From Chiua virens (Eukaryota > Basidiomycota > Agaricomycetes > Boletales > Boletaceae): a stretch of DNA of 64,000 nucleotides. A program made the position numbers and the translations under genes. Each line of letters begins with the position of its first letter. Position 1 is the first letter of the stretch. This document shows, one piece after another, positions 16,353 through 28,386 of the stretch. The DNA is taken from positions 1 through 64,000 of the forward strand of contig JAHNUO010000015.1 of the NCBI GenBank assembly GCA_019787685.1, given 5' to 3'. Below the pieces are notes generated by a model. That model ran no database searches. It was not told the DNA's origin and saw nothing but the letters and a program-made list of their open reading frames with translations.

Positions 16353-18171
16353 AATTCTACTCGTCGATCAATTTTTGCATGTATGAACCCAAACGCTGTA
16401 TGTATTACTTCCCCGAGGCACCAGGATAGTGAAATGAGTTGTAATAGGTAATTGCATGTGTGTGATGTGGACGTCGCTGCAGTGATTATCGGTAGATAAG
16501 ATAGGATTTGCCGAACAATCCTGAACGCCTACTGAAAGAATAGTGATCCAAGACAATTATTGTAGCCTCAAGTTGTTAGGCTGTACTATCTTCCACTTCC
16601 GACCATTCCCTATCCACTAAATGAAACACTCTTCCGAAAGAATTTACATACGCGAGCGCAGAGCTAGAGCGGAGCTTGTCACGAAGCATGGCTCGAATCT
16701 CTCCAGCCGGTGCCACAGAGTTGCATGCATGCTAACGCCATCCAATACCACAGAAAGGATCTATGGGAAGGTCAACAGAAATTGAGAAAGATATCGAGAA
16801 AAGCCGGTCAACTTGCTTCTGAGTCCGATTCAGATGTATCGCGGAAATTTTCGAGCTTGAGTGAACGAAGGCGAGAGAATTTGGACCACGCAGGAAATAC
16901 CAAACATACATCGAAGTAATCCTGGTGCACCATTATCAATGATGAATGAAAGCACCTCGAGAGAGTAAGGTGTTTGCTTGAGGATGTGGTACATGTGCGG
17001 TATTTGCAGTTCCCGAAAAAAAAAACCAGCTTCAACCTTGACGTATAATTCTGTGAGAACAGTCTGAGAGAGTCTATCAACGTGCTCCAGACTCCAGATG
17101 ACCATGGAAAGAACATGCAGTGGCGGCGAAACATCCATGTGAGGCATGATGGATCCATCACATTCGGTCACATCAAGGCGAAATACACTGATCTTTGACC
17201 TCTCCTCAAGTGCGGGACCGAGAGGACTATCCAGGGATTGGCACCGCTCATAGTTCTTCAAGTGATGCTAGAGAGGTAATTGCCCGCCAGAGGTTTTCAT
17301 CCGGTTGAGAATGTGAGTCGTCTGATGTTTGACATTTGCGACAACCAGTGAGGTACTCCTAGGAATGAGTTCTCTTATACATAGTTTGACCCATTAGCGT
17401 GACGATCAAATCATTCTTGAAGTGACAGAATCGCATAAGTTTGAGAAAGAGAGAGGGCGAGAGGCTGTTTGGAGATGAGCTACGATATCAGTGTTGTCTC
17501 GATCGAGGAGCGATCGACAACCTCGAACTCGAGGTATTAGGTATTTATACATACGTGGGAGGCAGAAAATGGCGAAGAGTCTGCAAACGCAGGAGAGACT
17601 AGCGAAGATTAGGAATTCCTCCCAGCAAAGATATTTAGTGGATGTGGGTCGGATCCGGGAGTGTTCAAACATGTAGACGTTTGGAATGATAAGGATTCGA
17701 TTCTCCCCGGGCCTGCGTCGTTCCGGAGCTGGAAAACACAACAATGTGCGCATCAATAACAGAGGAAGGAACGTAGTTTTGCGTATGCATTAGACCATGC
17801 AAAGAGTGTCATATCTACGCGAGCTGGCAAGGCGGCGTCCAGACGCACATGGGGGCGTATCATGTACTTGAGACAAGTCGAAAGTATTTATCAAGTATTT
17901 ATCGCTGGATGTGACGTGTCAATGTGACATGTGACACTTGAGACACCACATAGAATGACATAGTATGGGGGATCGTCTCAGTACCCTGAAGGCAAGAGGT
18001 ACTCCAACATGTTGCGCGAGGGGGGTCAGGGTCACAAGAGACCTTCAGATCTGACATCTGAGATTAAAAAGTACTCCAGTGTTGATTGCTCTCGTCGTTT
18101 GTCCATTTTCTATGAGTCATACTCGTCTCAAGTACAGTACGCGCAACGTCTACTCGTGAATAGGAAGTGTT
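16353..18171. other. 1.8-kb gene-poor stretch between two genes
   Basis: Between the E2 gene and the ABCC gene end. Besides a possible F-box relic on the minus strand (about 16.8-17.76 kb, listed separately), no gene is supported. 17,860-18,070 has short direct repeats such as agtatttatc twice and several GTGACA/TGTGACA words, with no clear unit. Confidence 0.4.
16808..17756 (-). pseudogene. Possible F-box-like gene relic
   Basis: Two minus-strand open segments have F-box character. 17406-17756 contains FASLSCVCRLFAIFCLPRMYKYL, an F-box-like L-x-x-V-C-R-x-F...P-x-L-Y pattern. 16808-17261 has LRR-like text (SPPLHVLSMVIWSLEHV, HILKQTPYSLEVLSF). They lie in different frames with stops between and no convincing exon chain, so a decayed gene is likelier than a live one. 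F-box/LRR families are large and fast-changing in these fungi. Random open frames are the alternative. Confidence 0.3.
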
Positions 18172-21100
18172 TCATGTTGAACGTTTGACCATGGAAAGGA
18201 GAGTTTCTCTGTCCTTGCTCGCGTATACGAGCGTGCGGAAAATGCTCTCCTCTTGTTGTAAAAGGTGACTGGGACTGTCGAGCTCGACCTGTGAATATGC
18301 ATCAGTATTGGGATCTGAATTTCACCCATTGGGAGAAAGGAACACACGATACGCCCTGCGTCCAGAACCATCTGTGAACGTGGTTAATCATCAGCATTCG
18401 CGTTCAGTCTACGACAAGAATGGAATGGACGTACGATGCGGTCGGCATCCATGACGGACTGTAGCCGGTGAGCGATCACGAGCTGCGTGAGACCCTTGAG
18501 TTCTCGAAGCGACCTCTGAATGACCGCGTCCGTCTTGTGATCTAAGCGGACGCAGAATATCGGATGAGTACGACTGTCGCGAGGACGCAATTTTTGATCT
18601 CACCTATGGCAGACGTCGCTATCGAGCAGCGCAGCGTGAGCATGCCACGAGCGCAAAACAGTGTAGCGGTCACGTACCCTCGTCAAGGATGAGCAACTTG
18701 CTCTCCCGCACCATCGCGCGTGCCAACGCGACGATCTGTCTCTGGCCGACGGACAGATTGGCACCGCCGGCGGTGACGGGGGTATCAAGCGTAAGTCTGT
18801 TGGCCGTGTTGTTGCTGCCGTCATCGTGGTCCGACCCGCTCGTGTCCAGGTCCTGCAACTCGGAGAGACCGGCGGACCGGAGGGTGTCGTTGAGAACCGC
18901 ATCGTCCAGCTGGTCAAACGGGTCGAGATTTTGGCGAATCGTGCCGTTGAGGAGATCGGCCTGCCAGAGGGTCATCACCAACAAGTATATGAGAAACGGA
19001 AGAGGGAGCGCGTACAGACTGGGGGATGATCGTGACACGCGAACGCAGTGCTTCGAGCGGTATAGAGGACGTGAGCACGCCGTCGTAATACACGTCGCCT
19101 TCGGCGGGAAGACAGCGCAAGAGAGAAAGCGTGAGAGAGGTCTGTTGACGTAGTGAATCAACTTAAGTAGGCACCTTGCAGCAAAGTACTTACCTTGCCA
19201 CTTCCAGTGCGTCCAACTGCAGGACAGTCAGATGTGCAGTACCCACAAGACTCACGAAAGTATCACGCACCAATCCCAACTCGCTCTCCGGAGCGAATGT
19301 GGAAGGACAGACTGTGGAGGGCGTTGGGAGCATCCTAGAAGTTATAAGGCTTATGATCTTCACGGGAGAATAGAATGGCACATACACTCGAGTATCGGGC
19401 AGAAAGGTTCTCCACCCGCAAGTCTCCCGATGCTGGCCAGTACGCGGGAGGACTGGTCTTGCTGGTTCGTTCGGTCTCTTGTTCGACGTCCATGTAACTT
19501 GCAATTCGCTCGAGACTGGTGCATCGACCATATTCAACAACGACACCTCCAAGTCGTTCTCGGTCTTACCTGTTGCCTAAGATCTAGGTCAGCTCGGAAA
19601 TCAATAAACACGTCAAGGATGCTTTACCATGAATCTCTGTCTCGTTGAACATAGTTATCCACCATAAGATGGCTGAACTAAAGTCGACTGGAAGACGTCG
19701 TCAAACAATAACCCAGCTACCCAGAAACCGTATCACGCACCTGCCATGTTCAAGGAGAACCCGACGTTCGAAGGGCTTATATTATGGTATCCGTACATCA
19801 GATACGCTGCCAAGGACGCCAAGAACAGGGCCCCCAGCATCTCCAGTCTGATGGAGACCCAGCTATGTAACGTGGTCAGCGGAGGTGAAACATGTCCGCA
19901 CAACCTATTCACCAGTTGAGGGCATAAAAAGTGCGCGCGATCCTGGTGTACTGGTCAATGCGCGAATGGTATTCCTTGATGAACACGCTTTGCGCACCAA
20001 AGGCGCGGACAGAGACTAGAGGTGTACCTCGACAGTGAAGTATTCGTTCCAGGATGTCTCAGCGACTTACCTAGGCCGGCGAGCGCAGCGTCCAGGTGAG
20101 CCAGCAGAGGTGCCTTGGCATTACTCATCTCCCGCTTCACAGACAGCTCGGCTTTCATGTACATTTGTCCGCACCACCCACCAACGAGCGCGGTAAGCAA
20201 GCCGAACAGCGCAAACGGTGGGGCCATATAAACCACAACAGCGAGTAAAGTTATCATCCTGATCGTCAGTCCTATTAAGTTGGATAAGGACATGGCAAAC
20301 ATCCCATCAACTAGTGCGAGTCAATTGAGCTAATCGCAGGTGCCGTGCGGGAATTTGGAAACTCCGTACCCGTTCCGATGTCTTAAGTGCATCTCGTGAT
20401 GACTCGAGCTACTGGGGTCGTGTCAAGCCATCTATGACAGTTCAAACGAGACGAGCCTGACAGTAAAAGAAGAATACCTGAATGTAGCACCAAGGATTCG
20501 TTGAACAAGTCGGTCATGGATAACCTTGGAGGCCCTCAGCGATCCTACTAGGTTGAGAGTGTACCCCAGTATATACACGATCAAGGTGTTCAATATGATC
20601 AGCGAGAAAATAGCGATATTGCTGAGACGAGTGATTCAAAACTTTGCCAGAAAATAGTGCTTAAAACCTTACTATCTAACGTTGACCGTAGGGGATTCCT
20701 GGTATTGTTGAGCCCAGTACCCAAGATACCAAGATTGAGCGGCTAGGCTGGTGTAAGTAGTAAATAAAAAGAAAACGAATAGACCCCAGTTCAAGATGGG
20801 TGCCGCGCCGCCCCAGCCGAGTAGATAGAGAAGAACTGGAAAAAGAGATTTTTTTTTGAATGGCAAAGCTAAAACCAATGGCACGAATGAAGTTACCTGC
20901 TGGCCAACCGACATGTCCCTCAGCGATCTCTTCTGTTGTTGTCAGCGTTTTGCCTTCTTCAGTTGACGACATGTACTTCCTCAACGTAGAGGTGTTGTCA
21001 CTGGTGCTGGGTGTACCATGGACGTCAACTTCCCTGTCTTGTCCCATATCGGTGATATCTGTATCCCCGCCCGCGCTGGCTTGCAGAAGCTCGTGACTCT

Positions 21101-24100
21101 CAGCCTGACCATCTTTGTCTAGAGTCACGACATATCGAGGAATGTCCTTGAAGAGTGAGACATGGTGGGTCTGATCACGTAAATTCGGAACGTGAAGTTG
21201 GCACCAGAGGCAAATCGCCTACGTACCGTCATGATGATGGTTCTTCTCATCATCAACCTACCCCGGAAACAGTGCTCAACAATCCATTGGCTAGTCTGAA
21301 CATCCAATGCGGCGAAGACCTTGGTGAATGGGTCAGTGAATTATAATCCTTTGAAGCCACCGGCCTTACGTCATCCAGGAGAAGAACTTGCGCAGAAGAG
21401 TAGATGGCGCGCGCCAGTGTTATCCTAGCCTATCACTCTAGGTTCACTAATCTGATTATCCTGACAGGGATTCGCTTCACCTTTTGACCACCACTTTTGT
21501 GCATGTGAATACAACGTATCCGGACGTATAATGAAGAACCACGAACCTCAGCGTCACACCTCTCTCCCCAACTTCAGTGCGGTCACCGTGTTCCAAAAGT
21601 GCGACATCGGTTTCCAGCGCACATTGGAACAGCACTGTATAGACAGCGATTGTAAATCATGTACGCACAGGGATAACAGAAAGTGAACTCGCCCTCTGTG
21701 TACCGCCTCTGATCAAAATCTGACCCAAACAAGATATTGTCCTGCGTTATGGTTACTGATAAACGACTCGAATCACACGTTCTTCTCGAGTCTGACACCT
21801 ACCCGAATTGTCTGGTTCAGTATCCACGACTCCTGAGGCACATATGCAACACCGAGATGCCTGGGCAAGATGAAGGTCCAGATGGGTGGTAATGCATTTC
21901 GCCCAAAAGCGCCATGAGCAACGACGTCTTCCCCGAACCCGTTGGTCCAATCACGAGATTTAGCGCGCCTTGGTGAAATACGAGATCGTCATGAACACGG
22001 AGCGTAAAATGTTTGCTATGCGCTCGAGGAGTTTCTGTACTGGGTTCCGACCTTGTCCATGAAACCGTGGCTTGAGAGATTCCGATCATGTCGAGAGTCG
22101 CATCGTTGTCGTCCTCGGGACTAGGAATGCTGTGGTCGATTGCCGCAAGTTCGCAAACTGTGTCATCCTCGGGACATATTAATTACGGGCAAGTAACAGA
22201 CAACAAGTAAGCTGATACACACATTTGACAGGAAGGTGTTAATGCGATCAAGGGCGACCTTGGCTGGATCCCACAGTCAGTCCGCAGCATACGCCAAAAG
22301 GATGTACAGAACCTTGGATGAAGCGGGGTATGGAATCGGAGACGATGTGAAGTTGAATCTGGAAGATATCCATCACTATGAGGTGGATTCATTAGCGTAG
22401 GGTTCAAATCATGCGGACTGGTCCTACCTGGCATCGATGAGTATACGATGGATGCTGGAGAAACTCATGAGAAAAACGAATACAGGATTCAACTTCATCA
22501 CTCGCCGGTGAGATTCCGTCTGGCGACGAGTGTCTATCGCAAACACGGTTATCTATCAATTTCTGCTAGAGAAGGTGCATCAACGAACTTACATAAACAG
22601 AATATGTGATAAGCATGATAACAAGGGGTATAACGAAGCTGTGAACAAGTTATTGCCCAGTTTCCACTGGAACAAACAGATAGACGCACTTGACCAAGTT
22701 ATTCAAAAGTTGAAGCAAGGATCGTTTCCTGATCAATACAAGCTCTTCTGCACGTCGGTCTTGGATCTTGTCATTGATCTTGCGCTCCCACCCGAAAAGT
22801 TTGATCATTCGCAGGATGTTCATAGCTGAGTGAGCTCAATACCGACAACATCCGACGAACAAAATGGATTTGCACGCACTTTCGCTCACAAGTTGCACCC
22901 TAGCATCGGTCTATGGACATCAAGACCACATGCATGTCTTCGAAATGAAAGACACGCACTATTTTCATTTTTTCTACCTCCACACTTTGGAACAAGCTCC
23001 CGACGTATCCAGGAACTGGAACTAGGCACATCATAGCCGCAGCACCTACCAGAGCACTGTGTCGTACAGATGGATAAGTGAAGATATCCAATCTGCCCCA
23101 TTCAACTCACCTCCAACCCAGAATCCTGTAAAGAAAGGCGATGCACAACAAAATCTGCAAGGGAACGCCAACCACTTCGTCCCCTAAGCACTCTCATGCC
23201 TGTTAATGAAAGGTCGGGTGGCGTACCGACAGGAAGAAATTCTTTGGCTGCGATTACGTTCGTTAGATCTGTCGTCAGATGGTTGTTTATTGTGCCGATC
23301 AGATTAGCTTTGTGACTTGAATCATTCTCGTCTGGAGGTGCATTACAGTTCTCATCGCCCTGAAGTCGGATCCGTAAGGCGTGCTTGAATACGAGGTCGG
23401 AGAGAAGCGCCTCCGTGCGCACGGCCATCCGACTCTATAAAATGACCGATGACCATTTACTAGGATGTCCTCGCCAGACGGCACTGAATGGGCTCACCAA
23501 GACGAAGGTGGACCATTGATGCAAAATGGAGTACAAAGTCGGACCGAGGAAAAGGAGTGCGATCCACACTATCGGTTGTATGGTCGCTCCTTTGCCTTGA
23601 GTTTCCAGGTACCTGGGCAATGGGGAAGAGCTGAGTGGTGCACATGCATACCAAAGTCAGACTTATACCTGAGGAATTGTTCCAACGCGAATGGACTTGC
23701 GAGGCTCACGACGACCTTTACCAGTACTATAGACACCAGCATGGCGTATTCTGATGCTACCGACGATGTTAATAACGCCAGAACTTGTGTACGACAGTGT
23801 TAGACCCACAAAAAGCCTTGACCAAGCCGAAGAAGACATGAGATCCACGAGATCCACGGGACTCCAGGTACTATACAAACATTGAATATGGTTGTCAGTG
23901 GAGGACGAGCACGTTCAACTTACGGACGCATTTCGAGTAACTAGCCCTTCGACATGGTCATAATCAGCGAGCGGAAACAGCGCGTCTGGAGCGAGATGCT
24001 GAGATTTGTAGGCTATGTTGATCAATGGGTCGAGCCAGGAATATAGCAGAAGTGATAGCAAGGATGCCGTTTGTTCTGGATGAAGCTCTTTTAAAAGTGG

Positions 24101-24745
24101 CTGAAAGAGGTGTTTAAACAAAGAGGGCGGCCTTTTCCAAAGATACGCACCGTGTCGTCCGTAATTCGGTATTCACAGTAACTCGTCAATGGTATGACGA
24201 TCCCGAGGGCACCGAGTAAGGCAGCTTCCATAGCACTGTACAGATCAAGCTGGTGTGCCGGTTCCTGATAAGTAAAGAACGGCCAAAGGTCGTGGTAAGC
24301 GACCACTCCAAAGGCACCAAGAAATACCATATCCGCGTGGCGAGTGAGCTGGGCAGTGCTTCCAAGATCGAGCCCGAATACTGAGAGAAGCGTGAGAAGC
24401 ATCCCATAAACCTGTCATGAGCTTCATCGAAACGGAATATGGCGTTCAAGTCATTCCACCACTTACGATGGCGATGTAGAGCTCCATGGATCCTGCCGAG
24501 TGGCTCCCTGAGAGCGGGGTAGTAACTTTGTGAGACCATTCGATGGCCGTTGTTATAAAAAGACATGCGCATACAACCACTCTGACGACCTTCATGTAGA
24601 ACACCGTCGATGTGCGGTTCGACCCATGATGTCGGTCTTTGCCACCACGTTTGATACATAGTATGGTGGAAAAGAACAAAATCTTGAATGATGCCGAGGG
24701 AAATATCAATGGAATGAAGTCTATGGCACAGTGTAGCTTGTCCAT
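18172..24745 (-). CDS. Full-length ABC transporter, subfamily C (MRP/YOR1/YBT1 type)
   Basis: Membrane exporter read across more than 20 short exons. N-terminal hydrophobic segments (24.7-24.1 kb) include LLTLLSVFGLDLGSTAQL. TMD1 contains SALVGAAAMMCLVPVPGYVG and, across two introns near 22.9 kb, TDARVQLVSEAMNILRMIKLFGWE. RINTFL leads into NBD1, with Walker A IGPTGSGKTSLL (about 21.93 kb), signature LSGGQKAR (its SGGQK part on a 13-nt exon at 21481-21493) and Walker B VLLLDDVFAALD. TMD2 spans about 20.9-19.9 kb. NBD2 has VGRTGSGK (about 19.2 kb), LSVGQRQI, LLILDE and VIAHRLQSV. The C-terminus GRIVELDSPSHLL ends at TGA 18172-18174. No disabling change was found in the joins checked. The N-terminal Met (24745) is the least certain limit. 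ABCC proteins export conjugates, drugs or vacuolar cargo; the substrate is unknown. Confidence 0.85.
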
Positions 24746-25197
24746 TTCGCGCTTTCCAGTCGAGAAAACTCGTCAACGAGTCTGGAAGAGAACTGACTCT
24801 GAGTCTGGAGTAGTTGATGACTGGATTTCGAAGGAAGTCTCCTTCAAGTGAACAAGGGTGGTGTTTATAACTTGAACTCGAAAGAAAAGAGATGCGAAAG
24901 TGTGAAAGTTGTTTCCCAGTCAATGGTCTACAATGTCATGTTTTAATATCGCAACGTCCACTGTGCCTACCGGAAGTTCGAGAGATCTATATACACTATT
25001 TTCCCGACAATTTTCCGGATATTTAACTGCAGCCGGCACAGTCACCTCACTAATTTACAGCAGTCATCCACATTAGTGTACTTACCTGTTATCGATTTAT
25101 CCCTTAGCTATTTTGATTTTTTCACCTTGTACCTTTCTATCCAACATATCATTTCTTCCTGCTTGAACATCACATCATGACACCCCCCTTGGCAAAA
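24746..25197. other. AT-rich intergenic, ABCC upstream region
   Basis: Presumed promoter of the ABCC gene followed by an AT-rich stretch up to the first GET3-derived repeat. No coding feature. It becomes clearly AT-rich after about 24,940. Confidence 0.4.
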
Positions 25198-25262
25198 TAT
25201 GATACGGTATCCCCTCGCTCACGATACGTAATAATCTAGATCTATCATACTTAAGAGACAAT
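25198..25262. repeat. Left copy of ~63-bp direct repeat (GET3 3' UTR sequence)
   Basis: Begins tatgatacggtatccc and ends cttaagagaca. It matches 28387-28449 in the same orientation with about five differences. Beyond the end (minus-strand view) the match continues as gggatt with an 11-bp gap relative to the GET3 copy. In the right copy this sequence is the natural 3' UTR of GET3, so this left copy is a displaced duplicate that bounds the mosaic block. Confidence 0.8.
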
Positions 25263-25280
25263 CCCAGTTGCGGCTACCCA

Positions 25281-25800
25281 TCAACAACCCCAACTTGAAT
25301 GGACAAAACTTGAAATTGCTCCACGCGAAGTTTGGTGCGACGCTTCCGGAGCAACACCCGCTTGCGACCATAGTATGACTTGAACTCCTTTGAATACTCG
25401 GCCATGGACAATTGTCGTTTCGCAGTATCGGCATCGAAACGCGTTCTGCGTTCCTTCCGAGCAGCGAGGCAGCCTAGGCTCTGAAAATAGTAATCGAGAA
25501 AGTCTACGATCTTTCAATCGAAGGTCATCGCAAATCATCACGAGGAGACCCACAGAGCTGTGCTACGGTGGCTTTTCGCTTCACCTCTGAGCTATCCAGG
25601 AGCTCTCTCTCCCAGAGTTGGAAACCAGACGGCTTCAGAGTTGTTCCGGCTTTCGCTGTGCTCATTTTGATGTCGTCGTTCCAGCCGTGATCACCTTTCG
25701 CCGTCATTCGGATGTCACGGAGGCCCACGGTTATACCTTTCGTTGTATCCATGTAAATATCGCGATGGAGTAAGTCTGAAGTCTTGCTGGTATCTGTCAT
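25281..25800 (-). pseudogene. Inverted duplicate of the 5' end of the Dbf2/Sid2-type kinase gene
   Basis: Near-identical (roughly 98% by eye) to window positions 1-455 on the opposite strand, including the first intron, so it was copied at DNA level. It keeps an in-frame start (MTDTSKTSD, ATG at 25798-25800) and reads to the segment before the kinase domain. At about 25,315 the similarity to the kinase breaks down (GAGCAATTTCA, then unrelated or strongly diverged sequence). It lacks the entire catalytic domain. Relative to the main copy it has two extra bases near its 5' end (GGTATAACC against GGTAACC). A truncated transcript or antisense RNA from it is possible but only speculation. Confidence 0.85.
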
Positions 25801-25977
25801 GAAAACGATACTTGCAAATCGTTGCGATCAGGTTGCACAATGCATGCAACCCCTACGATTGAACACGACTACCACGTGCCGTCTTATTCCTCACGTGATC
25901 TACGCGTCCATTGCTCTTGTCGATACCCGGTGGAGTTTTCGCCTGTACCCTAGATCGGCCAGAAACGACAGTCCAAA

Positions 25978-26230
25978 ATGCGACGATCGCACGTCGACCT
26001 CGCCTCCATCCTCGCTCTGCCCACCCCCCAGGTAGACCTTTGGCTGCAAGCGTACGAAACTTCAACCGGGAACTTTGTTAGAGCCGTCACAAACTATACC
26101 AATCGCGCCATCGCCGAAATCACGAAACACAGGAACACCCAGGAAACCGACAAGAGAAGATTGGCCTAACGAACCCAGGCTGTGGAGACCGAGACGACTC
26201 AGTGCATCATGCTACCAATACATGTAATGC
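25978..26230 (+). pseudogene. Broken coiled-coil protein fragment
   Basis: Open from ATG 25978 for 63 codons, with a predicted helical pattern (PQVDLWLQAYETSTGNFVRA, then AIAEITKHRNTQETDKRRLA). It stops at TAA 26167-26169, yet the same frame goes on with RTQAVETETTQCI for about 20 more codons. A GAA-to-TAA change would explain this. It is divergent from the kinase fragment and about 180 bp from its start. It may therefore have been copied together with it from the kinase's natural upstream neighbour, which lies off the left edge of the window. I do not recognise the family. Confidence 0.45.
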
Positions 26231-26294
26231 ATTGATTAACAGTGGACGGTAGTCCATTAACTCATTTCCCGCTGTTTACCCCTCGCTTTTTCAC

Positions 26295-28255
26295 TCATCC
26301 CTGCAGTCTGTTTGGTCCGTGCTGCAAGCCTATCTGCCTTTTTTTTTTCGATGGCTCAGCCTGCATTGCTATCCTTGCTGACTTTCTTTTTTTCGACGGT
26401 CCAGCTTGATCATCTGGGTCAGCCTGTGCCACAACTTCAGGCTCAGGTTCAGGGTTTTCGAGCTCCCGCTGAGCATCCACCCTACGCCAAGACTAGAACT
26501 GGCTCAGTAACATGTTAGAGATCCACTGGAAGAATTTGCATGCCTTATATGTAACATTCTTTGCAGTGGGGTCCAACTTTGACCACCCAATGGGAACAAG
26601 CTCATTCGTCAACAAATGAACCTTACCCTGCCATTCCTCTGCGACCCCTTTGATTTCATCCTCTTTTGGACCAACAAAGATAATTCCAAATGGTATGTGC
26701 TTCAATTGGAGTTTGGCCTGCACTTTCTGTCGGATCTTTGTTATCTCAGGCTTCATGATGCCTTTCTCTGGTGAGCGATGCTTTGAGGAAATTGTGGCCT
26801 GGAAGGCACAAATCCAATTATTGAGGACGAGAAAGCCATCAATCCCAGGGTAGTTATCTGGGGTCACCCAGTAGTAGGGGGGTGATGCACTTTCCAGGTT
26901 TTTCAATGGTCCAGTGATAAGATACCTGTGGTTGGGGGCTCCATCTGGCAACTGCCAGGTTTTGGGCAACTTCAAGTCAACATTGAAATCTTTAAGCCAA
27001 TTGCAGGATACACTCTTCCTTGCAACCACAAAGCTATGAAACCATGATTCAAAGATATTGCCAGCTGATGTGCATGTTTGACTGTGTTGACTAAGGATCT
27101 TGTAGAAGCTCAACTTGGATTGATCCTCAGAGACCTGTAGTGCACGCCCTAGAAACTCCCACAGTGTTTTGGTCCCCACATGGACCTCAAACTCACAACG
27201 GCTAATCTCTCCCTTCCCGAGACTTAGTGGTCGCAGGAAAAAAAAGGGGGATGGTAGATCGGCAGGCATAGTCAATGTGTCTTCCATTGCCATAAATTGT
27301 GGAGTTCTAGCAACTGCAGTGCGGGCAACACCCTGGTATGCTCTCTCAATCCGACCATCTGATATTTTCTGTTGGAGAAACTCCAGCATTACACGTGGGA
27401 TGTTGCCCCACTTTTCTGCAAGGGCAACCATACATTTAGGGTCCTGGCCCAATAAGATCCTGATTGTGTGTATGTCAGATAACAACATTGGAAAGTACCA
27501 CAAACTTACGCAAGGTTTCGGAGCTCATCCTCTGACCAGATGTCCATAACATAGATTTCAGCACCTTGCTGTTTTTTCCATGCCTTCCATCGTGACTCCT
27601 GGGGTGATGTTGTTTGAATGATCCGAATTTTGTCCCACTTGCCATAGAAAATTCCAGCAGGTTGTTGTACATTATGGTTGGAATCACATAAAGCCCACAA
27701 GAAAGTGGGTGCATTGGCAAGTGGATTCTGTGTGGTAATGTTGTGGTAGGTGACCTCATAGTGAAAGAGTGCATAGCAGGGGTGTCCATTTGGAAACTGC
27801 AACACAACAGCTTGTTTGGCTCCAAGTCGTCTAACCAGAATGTAAATATCAAATATGGTTTTTCCTGGAGTACATGTTACAATTAAGAACCCCAAGCAAA
27901 CAGATGACTTACCAATCCCAGGCTGTCCTGTAACAATGGCCCCATATCTGTAGGCTTCCTTTTTCAACTCTATATATGTATCTTCATACTCTTGGGTGAT
28001 AAGTATCTTGTCACACTTCAAAGGGCCAGCAAAGAAATTTCTGAATGCATTGGAGTATCTTCCAAGGTCGATAAACTTGAACTTCTCTGGACCATCCTCA
28101 GAGTCCTTGAATGATTTGATGAAAGCATTAGTGTTGCCCCAAGCTTTGGAAGCAAACTCATTGAACAATAATAGTTCTTCCTCTACAGTCAGCAATGCTG
28201 GTGGAGGTGTTTGGTGTTCGATTGACATGGAAGCTTGGGGCTCGAGTGGTGCCAT
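26295..28255 (-). CDS. Crinkler/RHS-type P-loop NTPase with PD-(D/E)XK-like nuclease domain
   Basis: Three exons (28255-27913, 27864-27510, 27459-26493) give 554 residues. Walker A GQPGIGKT (residues 110-117) is split by the first intron. FVV and YYWVTPDNYPGIDGFLV lead to a nuclease-like core: Asp in GIDGFL (about residue 440) and Gln in AFQATIS (about 453), with an upstream Glu in NIFESWFH (about 370). The order NTPase then restriction-like nuclease is that of Crinkler-RHS (CR) proteins. In other lineages these are linked to effectors or selfish-element conflict; the role here is unknown. After TAG 26493-26495 the same frame continues to 26295 with an acidic/Pro linker and two basic clusters (PSKKRK, PSKKKR) typical of nuclear targeting. 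The base composition is lower in GC than the neighbours. It lies between two GET3-derived repeats. Confidence 0.75.
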
Positions 28256-28259
28256 GGTG

Positions 28260-28322
28260 TAGTGGTGTAGTGGTGTAGTCTAGGGGGTCTAGGGGGTCTA
28301 GGGGTCTAGGGGTCTAGGGGCT
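28260..28322. repeat. Two short tandem repeats: TGGTGTAG and TCTAGGGG(G)
   Basis: Just upstream of the NTPase-nuclease start are three to four units of tggtgtag followed by about five units of tctagggg or tctaggggg. The second is G-rich and resembles telomeric or G-quadruplex-forming DNA, but it is not the TTAGGG unit. It lies in the presumed promoter or 5' UTR. Confidence 0.8.
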
Positions 28323-28386
28323 CCATAGCTAGCAGTCTTTGAATTTGATATTCAACAAGGTTCTTGTGCATCACATGACCGCCCAT

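Noticed and set aside
22530..22829. 99-codon plus-strand frame within the ABCC gene
   Set aside because: The minus strand here encodes the conserved MNILRMIKLFGWE region of TMD1; the plus frame has no motif.
22860..22990. Apparent loss of the conserved DARVQ segment in TMD1 of the ABCC gene
   Set aside because: A small exon between two introns supplies TDARVQLVSE in frame, so nothing is missing.
28260..28322. True telomere repeat
   Set aside because: The unit is TCTAGGGG(G), not the TTAGGG unit usual for fungi, and it lies internally.
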